Source: Parasphingopyxis sp. CP4 (GTDB taxonomy: Bacteria > Pseudomonadota > Alphaproteobacteria > Sphingomonadales > Sphingomonadaceae). From it: DNA of 64,000 nt. Made by a program: the position numbers and the translations under genes. A model generated the notes under the pieces. It did no database searches and was not told the origin of the DNA. It was given only the letters and a program-made list of their open reading frames with translations. The stretch lies in contig NZ_CP051130.1 of the NCBI RefSeq assembly GCF_013378055.1, forward strand, positions 2,730,001-2,794,000, read 5' to 3'. Below, in pieces: positions 1 to 7,403 of the stretch. The number at the start of each line of letters is the position of its first letter. The first letter of the stretch is position 1.

Positions 1-827
1 CGGTTGCTGCTGGCCTGTGCGTCGCGGCGCTGGGGACCGACACGCTCGGTTCGGTCCGCGTGCCATCCGCCTATTGCGGCGTTTATGGCCTGAAGCCGAC
101 CTATGGTGCGATCTCACAAAACGGCCTCGAAATATGCGAAGGCTCGCTCGATGTTATCGGCCCGCTGGCGCGCTCGCTTGGTGATCTCGAGATCATCTCG
201 CGCGTGCTTATCGACATGGACGATGCTCAGCCGATTGGTGCACCGGCGCTGCTCGAAGGATTGGGCGATGTGGAATGCGAACCAGCGGTTCTCACGGCAT
301 ACGAGAAGGCATGCGAGCTCACCGGTGCGAGCGCCAGCTTCTCGCTGCCTGACCCGCTGACGCGTATCCGCTTTGCCGGGTTCATCGCCGCGGCCCGGGC
401 GCTCCATGCCCATCTCGCCGAATTGCGCGCGAGCGATCCGGAAGGCCTGTCAGACAATCTGAAATTCCTCATAGATATCGGCCCCAAGCGCGATGCGGCG
501 GATCTGGCTGAAGACCAAGCTGTGCTCGAACGCACCCGCGCAACGATCCAATCGGTGGTAGCTGAGCACGGAGCGATCCTGCTGCCGACCATGCCGCAAG
601 CGGCGTTCCCGCACAGCGATAAGGCACCTGCCAATCAGGCCGATTTCACCTGTCTGGCGAATATCGCGGGGCTACCGTCGCTCAGCATTCCGGCGGGTAC
701 CAACGAACACGGCCTGCCGGTCGCGATCCAGTTGATCGGAGCGGCAGGCAATGAAGCGGGGCTGTTCGCACTTGCGCGCGGCCTCGATACGCAATTGGAC
801 GGCTATCGCCCGCCCGATCTATTCTAG
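1..827 (+). CDS. Amidase signature family hydrolase, C-terminal part (5' end outside window)
   Basis: The reading frame is open from position 3 and the gene begins before the window. The first residues read G-T-D-T-L-G-S-V-R-V-P-S-A-Y-C-G-V-Y-G-L-K-P-T-Y-G, the classic amidase-signature block. The Ser at 51-53 aligns with the nucleophile of the Ser-cisSer-Lys triad; the Lys and cis-Ser would lie upstream and cannot be seen. Family members hydrolyse amide bonds of small molecules, or of Glu-tRNA(Gln) when part of GatA. The C-terminus (IAGLPSLSIPAG, then GLPVAIQLIGAAGNE) is typical of stand-alone amidases. A run of closely spaced plus-strand genes follows, so it may share their transcript. Substrate unknown. 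Confidence 0.88.
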   Translation, partial: VAAGLCVAALGTDTLGSVRVPSAYCGVYGLKPTYGAISQNGLEICEGSLDVIGPLARSLGDLEIISRVLIDMDDAQPIGAPALLEGLGDVECEPAVLTAYEKACELTGASASFSLPDPLTRIRFAGFIAAARALHAHLAELRASDPEGLSDNLKFLIDIGPKRDAADLAEDQAVLERTRATIQSVVAEHGAILLPTMPQAAFPHSDKAPANQADFTCLANIAGLPSLSIPAGTNEHGLPVAIQLIGAAGNEAGLFALARGLDTQLDGYRPPDLF

Positions 828-851
828 AGAGAGAGACAAGAGGAGAGAGAC

Positions 852-1160
852 ATGCGCATCATCGTATTGTTCAACCTGAAAGACGGCGTCAGCGTCGCAG
901 AATATGAAGAATGGGCCAAGACGCGCGATATACCGGGCGTAAATGCACTGGGATCGGTCAGCGGCTTCACGGTCCACAAGGCCAGCGGCGTGTTCGGCGA
1001 TGACAGCGCCAAGCCTGTCTATGACTATTTCGAGATTATCGACATTACGGACATGGACGCCTTTGTCGGCGATATCTCGACCGAGGAATTCCAGGCGGCT
1101 GCCGCGCCGTTCCAGGACTATGCGGACAATCCGCAATTCATCCTGACCGAAGATCTGTAG
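852..1160 (+). CDS. Small RedY/HapK-like protein
   Basis: A 102-residue protein without signal peptide, starting at ATG behind a strong GAGGAGAGAG ribosome site. The N-terminal beta strand (MRIIVLFNLKDG), then YEEWAKTRDIPGVNAL and the SVSGFTVHK stretch, resemble the RedY-like/HapK small ferredoxin-like (dimeric alpha-beta barrel) proteins first named in prodiginine clusters, whose chemistry is poorly defined. It sits 24 bp after the amidase and 10 bp before the SDR gene, so co-transcription is likely. The family call rests on remembered sequence style; an EthD- or DUF1330-like barrel is the main alternative. Confidence 0.6.
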   Translation: MRIIVLFNLKDGVSVAEYEEWAKTRDIPGVNALGSVSGFTVHKASGVFGDDSAKPVYDYFEIIDITDMDAFVGDISTEEFQAAAAPFQDYADNPQFILTEDL

Positions 1161-1170
1161 GAGAGACGCA

Positions 1171-1971
1171 ATGGGCCGCTTTTCGGGCAAGACCATCATT
1201 GTCACCGGTTCGGGCCGCGAAAAGGGGCTGGGCCAGGGCATCCTTCAGCATTTCGCCGATGAGGGCGCGAATTGCGTCGTTTCGGATCTCGAAATCGGTG
1301 AAGAAGCCGAACGCGTGGCCGAGGAATTGCGAGGCCGCGGCGCGGATGTTGCAACGATCGCCTGCGATGTCAGTGATGCCGCCCAGTGTCAGGGGTTGGT
1401 TGAGCAAACGGTCGAACGGTTCGGCGCGATCGACATCATGGTCAATAATGCAGGGATCGGTTTCTTGATGAAGCCCCTGCTCGAAGTCGACACGGCCAAG
1501 GAATGGGATCCGGTAATCGCGGTCAATCTCTCGGGCGCGTTTTACTGCACCCAGGCCGCCGCCAAGGCGATGGTCGCGGCCGGCAATGGCGGGCGGATCA
1601 TCAATATTGCCAGCCAGGCCGCCAAGACCGGCTTTCCGCACCTGCCAGCCTATGTCAGCTCCAAGCATGGCATGGTCGGCCTGACACGCGCGAGCGCGGT
1701 TGAGCTCGGCGCGCACGGCATCACTGTCAATGCGGTCTGCCCCAATCATGTAACGACGGCCTTGGGCGCGGAGCAGAATGAATATTTCTCCAAGCTTTTG
1801 GGCTTTGACAGCGTTGAGGCGTATCTTGCCAATATGAGCGCGAAGAATCCGATGGGACGTCCGGGGCTGCCGACCGATACAGCCGCGGCCTGCGGTTGGC
1901 TTGCGAGTGAAGAGGCGATCTACGTAACCGGCGAAGCGCTCAACGTGTCGGGCGGCGAGGAAATGCACTAG
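1171..1971 (+). CDS. Short-chain dehydrogenase/reductase
   Basis: A classical SDR of 266 residues. The cofactor loop T12-G-S-G-R-E-K-G-L-G is a lengthened glycine motif, NNAG is at 92-95, and the catalytic Ser148 and Y161-x-x-x-K165 are all present. It should oxidise or reduce a hydroxyl/keto group with NAD(P). The acidic end of the second beta strand (VVSDLE) favours NAD(H). The start ATG follows TAGGAGAGACGCA. Genes on both sides are on the same strand at short spacing. The substrate cannot be read from sequence; the extended TGSGREKG loop is shared by a subset of SDRs in catabolic clusters. Confidence 0.9.
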   Translation: MGRFSGKTIIVTGSGREKGLGQGILQHFADEGANCVVSDLEIGEEAERVAEELRGRGADVATIACDVSDAAQCQGLVEQTVERFGAIDIMVNNAGIGFLMKPLLEVDTAKEWDPVIAVNLSGAFYCTQAAAKAMVAAGNGGRIINIASQAAKTGFPHLPAYVSSKHGMVGLTRASAVELGAHGITVNAVCPNHVTTALGAEQNEYFSKLLGFDSVEAYLANMSAKNPMGRPGLPTDTAAACGWLASEEAIYVTGEALNVSGGEEMH

Positions 1972-2028
1972 GCAGAAATTGCGCGAGCCCGCCCGGAACG
2001 TAGGGCGTGCGCGAGGAGACGAGGAATA

Positions 2029-2895
2029 ATGCAGGAAGAACGGATCGACTGGCCGAACGGCGCGAAGATGGCGCTGAGCGTTGTCGTCAATGTCGAAGAA
2101 GGCAGCGAGATGACCGTTGCGCGGGGCGACAAAGGCATGGAGCCGGTCGATGAGCTGGGTATTCATATCCGCGCGCCGATCCGAAACTATGGCAATGAAT
2201 CCAACTATATGTATGGCATCAAGGCCGGGTGCCCGCGGATCGTAAAACTGCTGCGCGCCTTTGACATCAAGGCGAGCTGGACCGTCGCCGCCCTGTCGCT
2301 GGAAAACCATCCGCAGATCGCCGAGGCGATTGCCGAGCTTGGCCATGAACCGGTCAGCCATGGTTGGCGCTGGGTACATCAGTTCAAGCTCGACGAAGAG
2401 GCCGAGCGTGAGTTTATTCGCAAGGCGGTGACCTCGATCGAGAAAACCGTCGGCGTCAGGCCCTATGGTTGGCTGTCCCGTTATTTCCACACCGACGAGA
2501 CCCGCAGGCTCCTGATCGAGGAAGGGTTTGCCTATCACATGGACGATTATTCGGGCGATATTCCCTATTGGGACAAGGAGACGGTGCCGGACACGCCACT
2601 GGTGATCCTGCCCTATCAGCTCGACAATAATGACATGAAGATGTGGACGGACCCGGCACTGACACCGCATCAATGGCTCGATTATGCCAAAGCCAATTTC
2701 GACCAGATCTATCGCGAGGGTGAAGAGGGCAATTCCAAGATGATGAGCCTTGGCTTGCATTTGCGGATCATCGGCCGGCCTGGACGGATATGGGCGCTTG
2801 AAGAATTCTTCAAACATGTCCGCGCGCATGACGATGTCTGGGTCACGACCCGGCATGAAATCACTCAGCATTTTGCCCAGGTGGAACCCGCATGA
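2029..2895 (+). CDS. Polysaccharide deacetylase family protein, PuuE (allantoinase-like) type
   Basis: A cytosolic NodB-fold protein of 288 residues with no signal peptide. The N-terminal half (RIDWPNGAKMALSVVVNVEEGSE), S-H-G-W-R-W at 110-115, RPYGWLSRY and the C-terminal GLHLRIIGRPGRIWALEEFF follow the PuuE/cyclic-imidase branch rather than chitin deacetylases. That branch hydrolyses cyclic amides such as allantoin or related ureides. In the usual HPRISGRP motif this protein reads HLRIIGRP. The start is ATG behind GAGGAGACGAGGAATA. Placed beside an amidase it suggests sequential C-N bond hydrolysis of one substrate (inference). Confidence 0.8.
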   Translation: MQEERIDWPNGAKMALSVVVNVEEGSEMTVARGDKGMEPVDELGIHIRAPIRNYGNESNYMYGIKAGCPRIVKLLRAFDIKASWTVAALSLENHPQIAEAIAELGHEPVSHGWRWVHQFKLDEEAEREFIRKAVTSIEKTVGVRPYGWLSRYFHTDETRRLLIEEGFAYHMDDYSGDIPYWDKETVPDTPLVILPYQLDNNDMKMWTDPALTPHQWLDYAKANFDQIYREGEEGNSKMMSLGLHLRIIGRPGRIWALEEFFKHVRAHDDVWVTTRHEITQHFAQVEPA

Positions 2896-3097
2896 CGCGC
2901 GTCGCTCACAAACCTTCTCCCTTGATGGGAGAAGGATATGCAGCCTTGGCGACGCAGGAGCCTAGGCGAAGTTGGATAAGGGTGAGCGCTCGCCCGGCGA
3001 GCGCGCGGAGCTTCACTCCGCTCACCCTCACCCGGCTCCGACTAAGCGGCACAGCCGCTAAGTCTGCGCAGCCCTCTCCCATCAAGGGAGAGGGATC
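2896..3097. repeat. Large imperfect palindromic intergenic repeat
   Basis: The whole gap between the deacetylase and crotonase genes is an imperfect inverted repeat. The outer arms are CCTTCTCCC-TTGATGGGAGAAGG (2913-2935) and CCCTCTCCCAT-CAAGGGAGAGGG (3072-3094), and each arm is itself palindromic. Inside, AGGGTGAGCG and the reverse complement CGCTCACCCT recur, with CGCTCGCC/GGCGAGCG near the centre. This looks like a member of the dispersed palindromic repeat families of alphaproteobacteria. The right arm ends 3 bases before the next ATG and supplies its purine-rich ribosome site. Confidence 0.8.
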
Positions 3098-3862
3098 ATG
3101 ACGCTGCGCCTCGAGAAAGATGGCAAGATCGCGCAGCTGCTGATCGATCGACCGGACAAGCGCAACGCATTCACGCAGGAGATGTGGGAGCTGTTCCCGA
3201 CCCTGCTTGCTGATGCGATGGCCGACGACGCGATCCGCGTGCTGATGGTGAAGGCGAGCCAGGCGGACAGCGCCTTTAGTGCGGGCGCCGATATTGGTGA
3301 GTTCTCCGCTGGTGCCAAGGATCCTGACTGGCGCGCCAAAAACCAGGCCGCGATCCGCAAGGTCCAGCATGATCTGGCGCGGGCCCCCAAGCCGACTGTT
3401 GCGGTGATTGACCAGGATTGCATCGGCGGCGGCTGCGGTATTGCGATCGCCTGCGATATGCGGGTGGCAGGGTCAAATTCGCGCTTCGGTATTACGCCGG
3501 CAAAGCTCGGTCTTGTCTATTCGCTCCATGATACGAAGCTGCTCGTTGATCTGGTCGGCCCGGCTCAGGCGAAACGCATCCTCTTCACCGGCCAGCTGCT
3601 CTCTGCAGCCGAAGCGCAGGCGATCGGGTTGGTAACAATGCTTGCCGATGATCCGCATGGGGAAGCAGCGGCGCTTGCAGAGACCATGGCCTCGGTATCC
3701 TCGCACAGCCAGAAGATGAGCAAGGCGATTGTCCGGCGCATCCTGGATGGCCAGGCCGATGACGATGCGGAAACGGCGGCGCAATTCGATGCCGCGTTTG
3801 AGGGTGAAGATTTCAGGGAAGGCGTCAGCGCCTTTCTCGAGAAGCGAAAGGCAGAATTTTGA
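3098..3862 (+). CDS. Crotonase (enoyl-CoA hydratase/isomerase) family protein lacking both hydratase glutamates
   Basis: A crotonase-fold protein of 254 residues. The first oxyanion segment is S-A-G-A-D-I at 61-66 and the second is G-G-G-C-G at 110-114. In hydratases the residue after GGGC is the catalytic Glu (Glu144 of rat mitochondrial enzyme); here it is Gly114. The second catalytic Glu (Glu164) lies in the F-G-Q-P-E loop, which here reads F-G-I-T-P-A-K-L-G with no Glu. The CoA-binding fold seems intact, so the reaction is probably not simple syn-hydration; isomerase, hydrolase, lyase or dehalogenase chemistry is possible. Translation starts directly at the edge of a palindromic repeat. 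Confidence 0.85.
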   Translation: MTLRLEKDGKIAQLLIDRPDKRNAFTQEMWELFPTLLADAMADDAIRVLMVKASQADSAFSAGADIGEFSAGAKDPDWRAKNQAAIRKVQHDLARAPKPTVAVIDQDCIGGGCGIAIACDMRVAGSNSRFGITPAKLGLVYSLHDTKLLVDLVGPAQAKRILFTGQLLSAAEAQAIGLVTMLADDPHGEAAALAETMASVSSHSQKMSKAIVRRILDGQADDDAETAAQFDAAFEGEDFREGVSAFLEKRKAEF

Positions 3863-3891
3863 TGCGCCACGGAATGCGCAGCGTTCCGAAG

Positions 3892-3973
3892 CGTCAACTC
3901 CCGCGCGGGCGGGAGTCACATCCAGCTGGGTGGTGCATTTCAGCCAGTGAATCCCGCCTGCGCGGAAATGACG
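3892..3973. repeat. Short palindromic intergenic repeat (CGTCA...CCGCGCGGGCGGGA type)
   Basis: The left arm CGTCAACTCCCGCGCGGGCG (from 3892) continues as GGAGTCAC and is matched, with mismatches, by the reverse complement of the right arm GTGAATCCCGCCTGCGCGGA ending in AATGACG at 3973. The core resembles a common dispersed repeat of sphingomonads. It fills the gap between the crotonase and VOC genes and could fold as a long hairpin in the mRNA. Confidence 0.6.
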
Positions 3974-4001
3974 CGTTACCCAATGACATGGGGAGAACAG
4001 C

Positions 4002-4895
4002 ATGAAACATGGAAGCATATTGGGTGGGGTCGTAACGACACCCGATCTCGACATGGCCCTGGCAGATTATGAAGGCACGCTCGATATGAAGCTGGTTGAG
4101 CGAGGCGTCGTCCCGGACGCGCTGGCCGCGAGCTGGGGTGTTGCGGAAAGTGCGGGCCAGCCTGTGGCGACACTGCAACCCAAGAGCGGCGCGCATTGCT
4201 TCATCCGGCTCGTCCAGCAGCCCGATCATCCCGACTTCACACCCACGCGCACCTATGGTTGGGCGGCCTATGAACTGACCGTGCAGGATGTGTTCGGTTG
4301 GCCTGATCGATTGGTCGGCAGTGGTTTTGATATTGTCGGTCCGCCAAAGGAACTCGAAGGCTTGCCATTCTTCGTACCGATGCAGGTGACGGGGCGCGGC
4401 CAGGAGATGGTCTATCTCAACGAGGTGCGCGAAAACACGCCTTCGTCCGATCTTCCCCATGCCCAATCGCTGACCGATCATATCTTCATCGTGATCCTGG
4501 CAACACCGGATCGTGCCGGTACGGTTGCCTGGTATCGCGATACGCTCGGCCTTGACGAGGGCGATACCTATACGCTTGAATATACAATGATAAATGACGC
4601 ATTCGGCGCGCCGGAAGGGACGCAGTCGGACCTCACCATGGTCCAGAATGACCGTCTCCCGATCGTCGAGGTGGATGATTATCCGGACGAAGCGACGCCG
4701 CGCGCGCGGCACAGCGGCATGCTGCCGCCGGGCAATGCGCTGGTCACGCTTGCGGCTGACAATCTGGATGCGCTGGAGTGTGACTGGATCACGCCGCCCG
4801 CTGTGCAGGCAGGGCCGCTTTACGATGGCCGCCGCGCTGCAACGCTGATCGGGCCGGCGGGTGAAATCCTCGAACTGATAGAGATGAGCAGATGA
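4002..4895 (+). CDS. Two-domain VOC (glyoxalase/bleomycin resistance/dioxygenase) family protein
   Basis: A 297-residue protein with two vicinal-oxygen-chelate repeats. The first begins GSILGGVVTTPDLDMALADYEGTLDMKLVERG and the second near residue 160 with LTDHIFIVILATPDRAGTVAWYRDTLGLDEG. VOC proteins hold a metal between beta-alpha-beta-beta-beta units for isomerase, dioxygenase or thiol-transfer reactions. Metal ligands cannot be assigned with confidence; the His in LTDHIF and the Glu in EILELIEM near the C-terminus are candidates in the second domain. The stop overlaps the next start as ATGA. It is one of four VOC-fold genes between 4 and 12.4 kb. Confidence 0.8.
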   Translation: MKHGSILGGVVTTPDLDMALADYEGTLDMKLVERGVVPDALAASWGVAESAGQPVATLQPKSGAHCFIRLVQQPDHPDFTPTRTYGWAAYELTVQDVFGWPDRLVGSGFDIVGPPKELEGLPFFVPMQVTGRGQEMVYLNEVRENTPSSDLPHAQSLTDHIFIVILATPDRAGTVAWYRDTLGLDEGDTYTLEYTMINDAFGAPEGTQSDLTMVQNDRLPIVEVDDYPDEATPRARHSGMLPPGNALVTLAADNLDALECDWITPPAVQAGPLYDGRRAATLIGPAGEILELIEMSR

Positions 4896-5218
4896 CCAAA
4901 GTGACGCCGCCCGCCGCCTATATCGTCTGGTGCACGGACTATCCGGGCGATGAACCGACGCGCTTGCGCGAAGAGCTCGCGCCCGCACATTTTGCGCATA
5001 TCGAGACGATCTTCGACAAGATCCGCGTGGCCGGGCCCGTGCGTGACGACAATGGCAAGACGATCGGTTCGATGTTGATCTTCAATGCTGAGAGCGAAGC
5101 CGAAGCCCGTGCGCTGATCGATCGCGACCCCTATGCAGGTGCGGAAATCTGGGAGAGTGTTGAAATCCGGCCGTTCCTGCCGGCCGCTGGCGAATGGATA
5201 GGCGGCAAGATCTGGTAG
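4892..5218 (+). CDS. YciI family protein
   Basis: A 108-residue ferredoxin-like barrel protein of the YCII type: YIVWCTDYPGDEPTRLREELAPAHFAHIETIFDKIRVAGPVRDDNGKTIGSMLIFNAES, then DRDPYAGAEIWESVEIRPF. The conserved His (HFAHIE) and the Asp of the DPY motif match the putative active-site pair of YciI proteins. These are small accessory enzymes; one relative is the dehydrochlorinase-like TftG, but most have no known role. The gene overlaps the VOC gene by four bases (ATGA) and is presumably translationally coupled to it. It ends two bases before the convergent AhpD-like gene. Confidence 0.8.
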   Translation: MTKVTPPAAYIVWCTDYPGDEPTRLREELAPAHFAHIETIFDKIRVAGPVRDDNGKTIGSMLIFNAESEAEARALIDRDPYAGAEIWESVEIRPFLPAAGEWIGGKIW

Positions 5219-5219
5219 T

Positions 5220-5810
5220 CTAGGCGTGTTTGCCGGGCTTCCAGTCACCGCCAAAACTCTCAAGCGCGAAGCTGAGCGGGGCATCCTCGAGCGGTGTGGC
5301 CAGCGTGTCATTCCAGCGGTTCAAGAAACCGAATAGGCTAATGAGCGCGACCATCTCGACAATCTGTCGCTCGGTCCAATGTGCACGCAGCGCTTCAAAA
5401 TGGGCTTCGGTTGTGGCGTTGGGCACCTGGCCCGCCGCAAAGGCCAGATCGAGGGCGGTGCGTTCGGCATCGGTAAAGAGATCACTTGTCTGATACTCCC
5501 ACACCGCCGCCACTTTCTGGGCATCGACGCCGGACATTTGCGCCGCGCCATGGGCCGTATGCGCCTCGCAATAGCGGCATCCTGCGGCATTGCTCGCGAC
5601 CATTGCCATCATCCGCTTCAGGCCGAGACTGACTTCCCGTGAGCCATAAATCGTACCGATCAACCCTTCGAGCGGCCCAAGCAGTTCGGGCCAGCGGGCC
5701 ATGGTAATGATGTCGTTCGAGGCAAAGCCCATCCGCTCTTCAGCCTCGCCCAGTCGATTGCGCAGCTCATCCGGCAAGGCATCCAGGGGCAGGGGATCGA
5801 TACGCGCCAT
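5220..5810 (-). CDS. Carboxymuconolactone decarboxylase/AhpD-like protein (second copy)
   Basis: A 196-residue all-helical protein. The AhpD-type redox motif C78-R-Y-C81-E-A-H84 is intact, which in AhpD-like proteins supports peroxidase or thiol-disulfide activity rather than decarboxylation. The sequence is closely similar to the neighbouring protein at 5813-6415: both begin M-A-x-I-D-P-L and share AGCRYCEAHT and FGFLNRWNDT, so the two are tandem duplicates. The start lies two bases after the upstream stop, with only a weak ribosome site, which suggests translational coupling. It is the last gene of a five-gene minus-strand operon. Confidence 0.87.
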   Translation of the reverse strand: MARIDPLPLDALPDELRNRLGEAEERMGFASNDIITMARWPELLGPLEGLIGTIYGSREVSLGLKRMMAMVASNAAGCRYCEAHTAHGAAQMSGVDAQKVAAVWEYQTSDLFTDAERTALDLAFAAGQVPNATTEAHFEALRAHWTERQIVEMVALISLFGFLNRWNDTLATPLEDAPLSFALESFGGDWKPGKHA

Positions 5811-5812
5811 GC

Positions 5813-6415
5813 TCAGGCGGCTTCACCATGTTTGCCAATCGCCCATCCGGCGGGCTGCATGATCGCTTCAGCGAAATCGCGTGGCTCGGCTTCGAGCGTC
5901 GTCGCCATTGTGTCGTTCCAGCGATTGAGAAAACCGAAGACCGAGATCACGGCGACGATCTCGACAATTTCGCGCTCGCCATAATGGGCACGCAGCGCTT
6001 CGAAATGGGCATCGGTCGCGGCATTGGGCACCTGTCCCGCAGCAAAGGCGAGGCCCAGCGCGGCGCGTTCGGCATCGGAGAAGAGATCGCTCGTCTGGAA
6101 TTCCCAGACCTTGGCGACCTTGTCTTCCGATACGCCCATCTTTTCGGCCGAACCATGGGTAGTGTGCGCCTCGCAATAGCGGCATCCAGCGGCGCTGCTG
6201 ACGACGGCAGCGATCATCTGTTTGAGATCCTGGGGCAGGGTTCCGCCGCCCAGGACCGTTGCAACAAGCGGCGTGAAACTCTGCACCAGCTCGGGCCAAT
6301 GGGCCATGGTCAGCATCGAATTGGGCACAAAGCCCATCCGCGCTTCGGCCATGGCGAGCATCGGCTTAAGCTGTTCGGGCACATTCTCCAACGTCAGCGG
6401 GTCGATATGGGCCAT
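5813..6415 (-). CDS. Carboxymuconolactone decarboxylase/AhpD-like protein (first copy)
   Basis: A 200-residue AhpD-fold protein with C78-R-Y-C81-E-A-H84. The start is the ATG at 6415 (MAHIDPLTLENVPEQ), preceded by AAGGAAATTGCC. A longer in-frame extension upstream overlaps the quinone reductase gene and is poor in family character, so it was not used. Paralogue of the next gene downstream. It lies 10 bp after the quinone reductase gene, so a redox function alongside that reductase is plausible (inference). Confidence 0.87.
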   Translation of the reverse strand: MAHIDPLTLENVPEQLKPMLAMAEARMGFVPNSMLTMAHWPELVQSFTPLVATVLGGGTLPQDLKQMIAAVVSSAAGCRYCEAHTTHGSAEKMGVSEDKVAKVWEFQTSDLFSDAERAALGLAFAAGQVPNAATDAHFEALRAHYGEREIVEIVAVISVFGFLNRWNDTMATTLEAEPRDFAEAIMQPAGWAIGKHGEAA

Positions 6416-6425
6416 GGCAATTTCC

Positions 6426-7403
6426 TTAGGGTATGAGAACCGTCGAGCCGAAAGTCTTGCGGCCCTCCAGATCGATATGCGCTTGGGCGGCCTCTTCCAA
6501 GGCATAGCGTTGGCCGATCTCAACCGTCAGCACGCCATCGGCCAGCAGGGAGAAGAGCCGTGCGGCACCGGCCTGGGCGTCGGCGGCTTCTGAATAATAG
6601 TCGAACAGGGTCGGGCGCGTCGTGAACAGCGAACCCTTCTGCGCAAGGATGGCGAGATTGGTGTCACCAACCGGTGCGCTCGCATTGCCGAAGCTGATCT
6701 GCAGCCCGCGCGGCCCGAGGGAATCGAGCGATGCTTCCCATGTGTCTTTGCCAACCCCGTCAAACACAACGCGCACGCCCTTGCCGCCGGTGATTTCGCG
6801 AACCTTTGGCGCAACCTCTTCCTCGGTGTAGAGGATCACATGATCGGCGCCGGCAGCCTTCGCCTTTTCGGCTTTCTCGGCGCTGCTCGTCGTCCCGATC
6901 ACTTCCGCCCCGATATGTTTGAGCCATTGACACAGTAACTGCCCGGTACCGCCGGCGGCGGCGTGCACCAGTACCGGCCAGCCGCTCTCCACCTTGCCGC
7001 ACCGCTCGACCAGAAACTCGGTCGTGCAGCCTTTCAGGAACGCCGCTGCAGCGACATCGTCGGCCACACCATCCGGTAAGGGGAACAGCCGATCTGCGGG
7101 CATGTTGCGCGCAGTGGAATAGGCACCGAGCATCGGTCCGAATGTGACAACCCGGTCGCCTTCCTTGAGATTGGTAACGCCCGCGCCAACCGCCTCGACA
7201 ACGCCCGCGGCTTCAAGGCCAAGGCCACTCGGCAGCTCGACCGGATAGACGCCCTTGCGGTGATAGGTGTCGATCATGTTGAGGCCGACAGCGGTGTTGC
7301 GCATCCGCACTTCGCCTTCGCCCGGATCGGCAAGCGTCACATCTTCCCATTGGATGACGTCTGGACCGCCATTTTCGCGGATAATTGCGTGTCGTGCCTG
7401 CAT
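6426..7403 (-). CDS. NADPH:quinone oxidoreductase family protein (zinc-free MDR)
   Basis: A medium-chain reductase of 325 residues. The N-terminal GroES-like domain has GLNMIDTYHRKGVYPVELPSGLGLEAAGVV; the Rossmann domain has the AAAGGTGQ nucleotide loop and the VFDGVGKDTW segment typical of quinone reductase (QOR). No zinc-binding cysteines are visible, as expected for QOR. It should reduce quinones or activated alkenes with NADPH. Its ATG overlaps the stop of the upstream VOC gene by one base (TGATG). Third gene of a five-gene operon that ends with two AhpD-like genes. Confidence 0.9.
   Translation of the reverse strand: MQARHAIIRENGGPDVIQWEDVTLADPGEGEVRMRNTAVGLNMIDTYHRKGVYPVELPSGLGLEAAGVVEAVGAGVTNLKEGDRVVTFGPMLGAYSTARNMPADRLFPLPDGVADDVAAAAFLKGCTTEFLVERCGKVESGWPVLVHAAAGGTGQLLCQWLKHIGAEVIGTTSSAEKAEKAKAAGADHVILYTEEEVAPKVREITGGKGVRVVFDGVGKDTWEASLDSLGPRGLQISFGNASAPVGDTNLAILAQKGSLFTTRPTLFDYYSEAADAQAGAARLFSLLADGVLTVEIGQRYALEEAAQAHIDLEGRKTFGSTVLIP

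Noticed and set aside
1138-2871. 577-codon minus-strand open frame
   Set aside because: It runs antisense to the SDR and deacetylase genes and lacks family motifs; high-G+C antisense frames are often open.
2906-3370. Small frames in the repeat region
   Set aside because: They read through the palindromic repeat and into the opposite strand of the crotonase gene.
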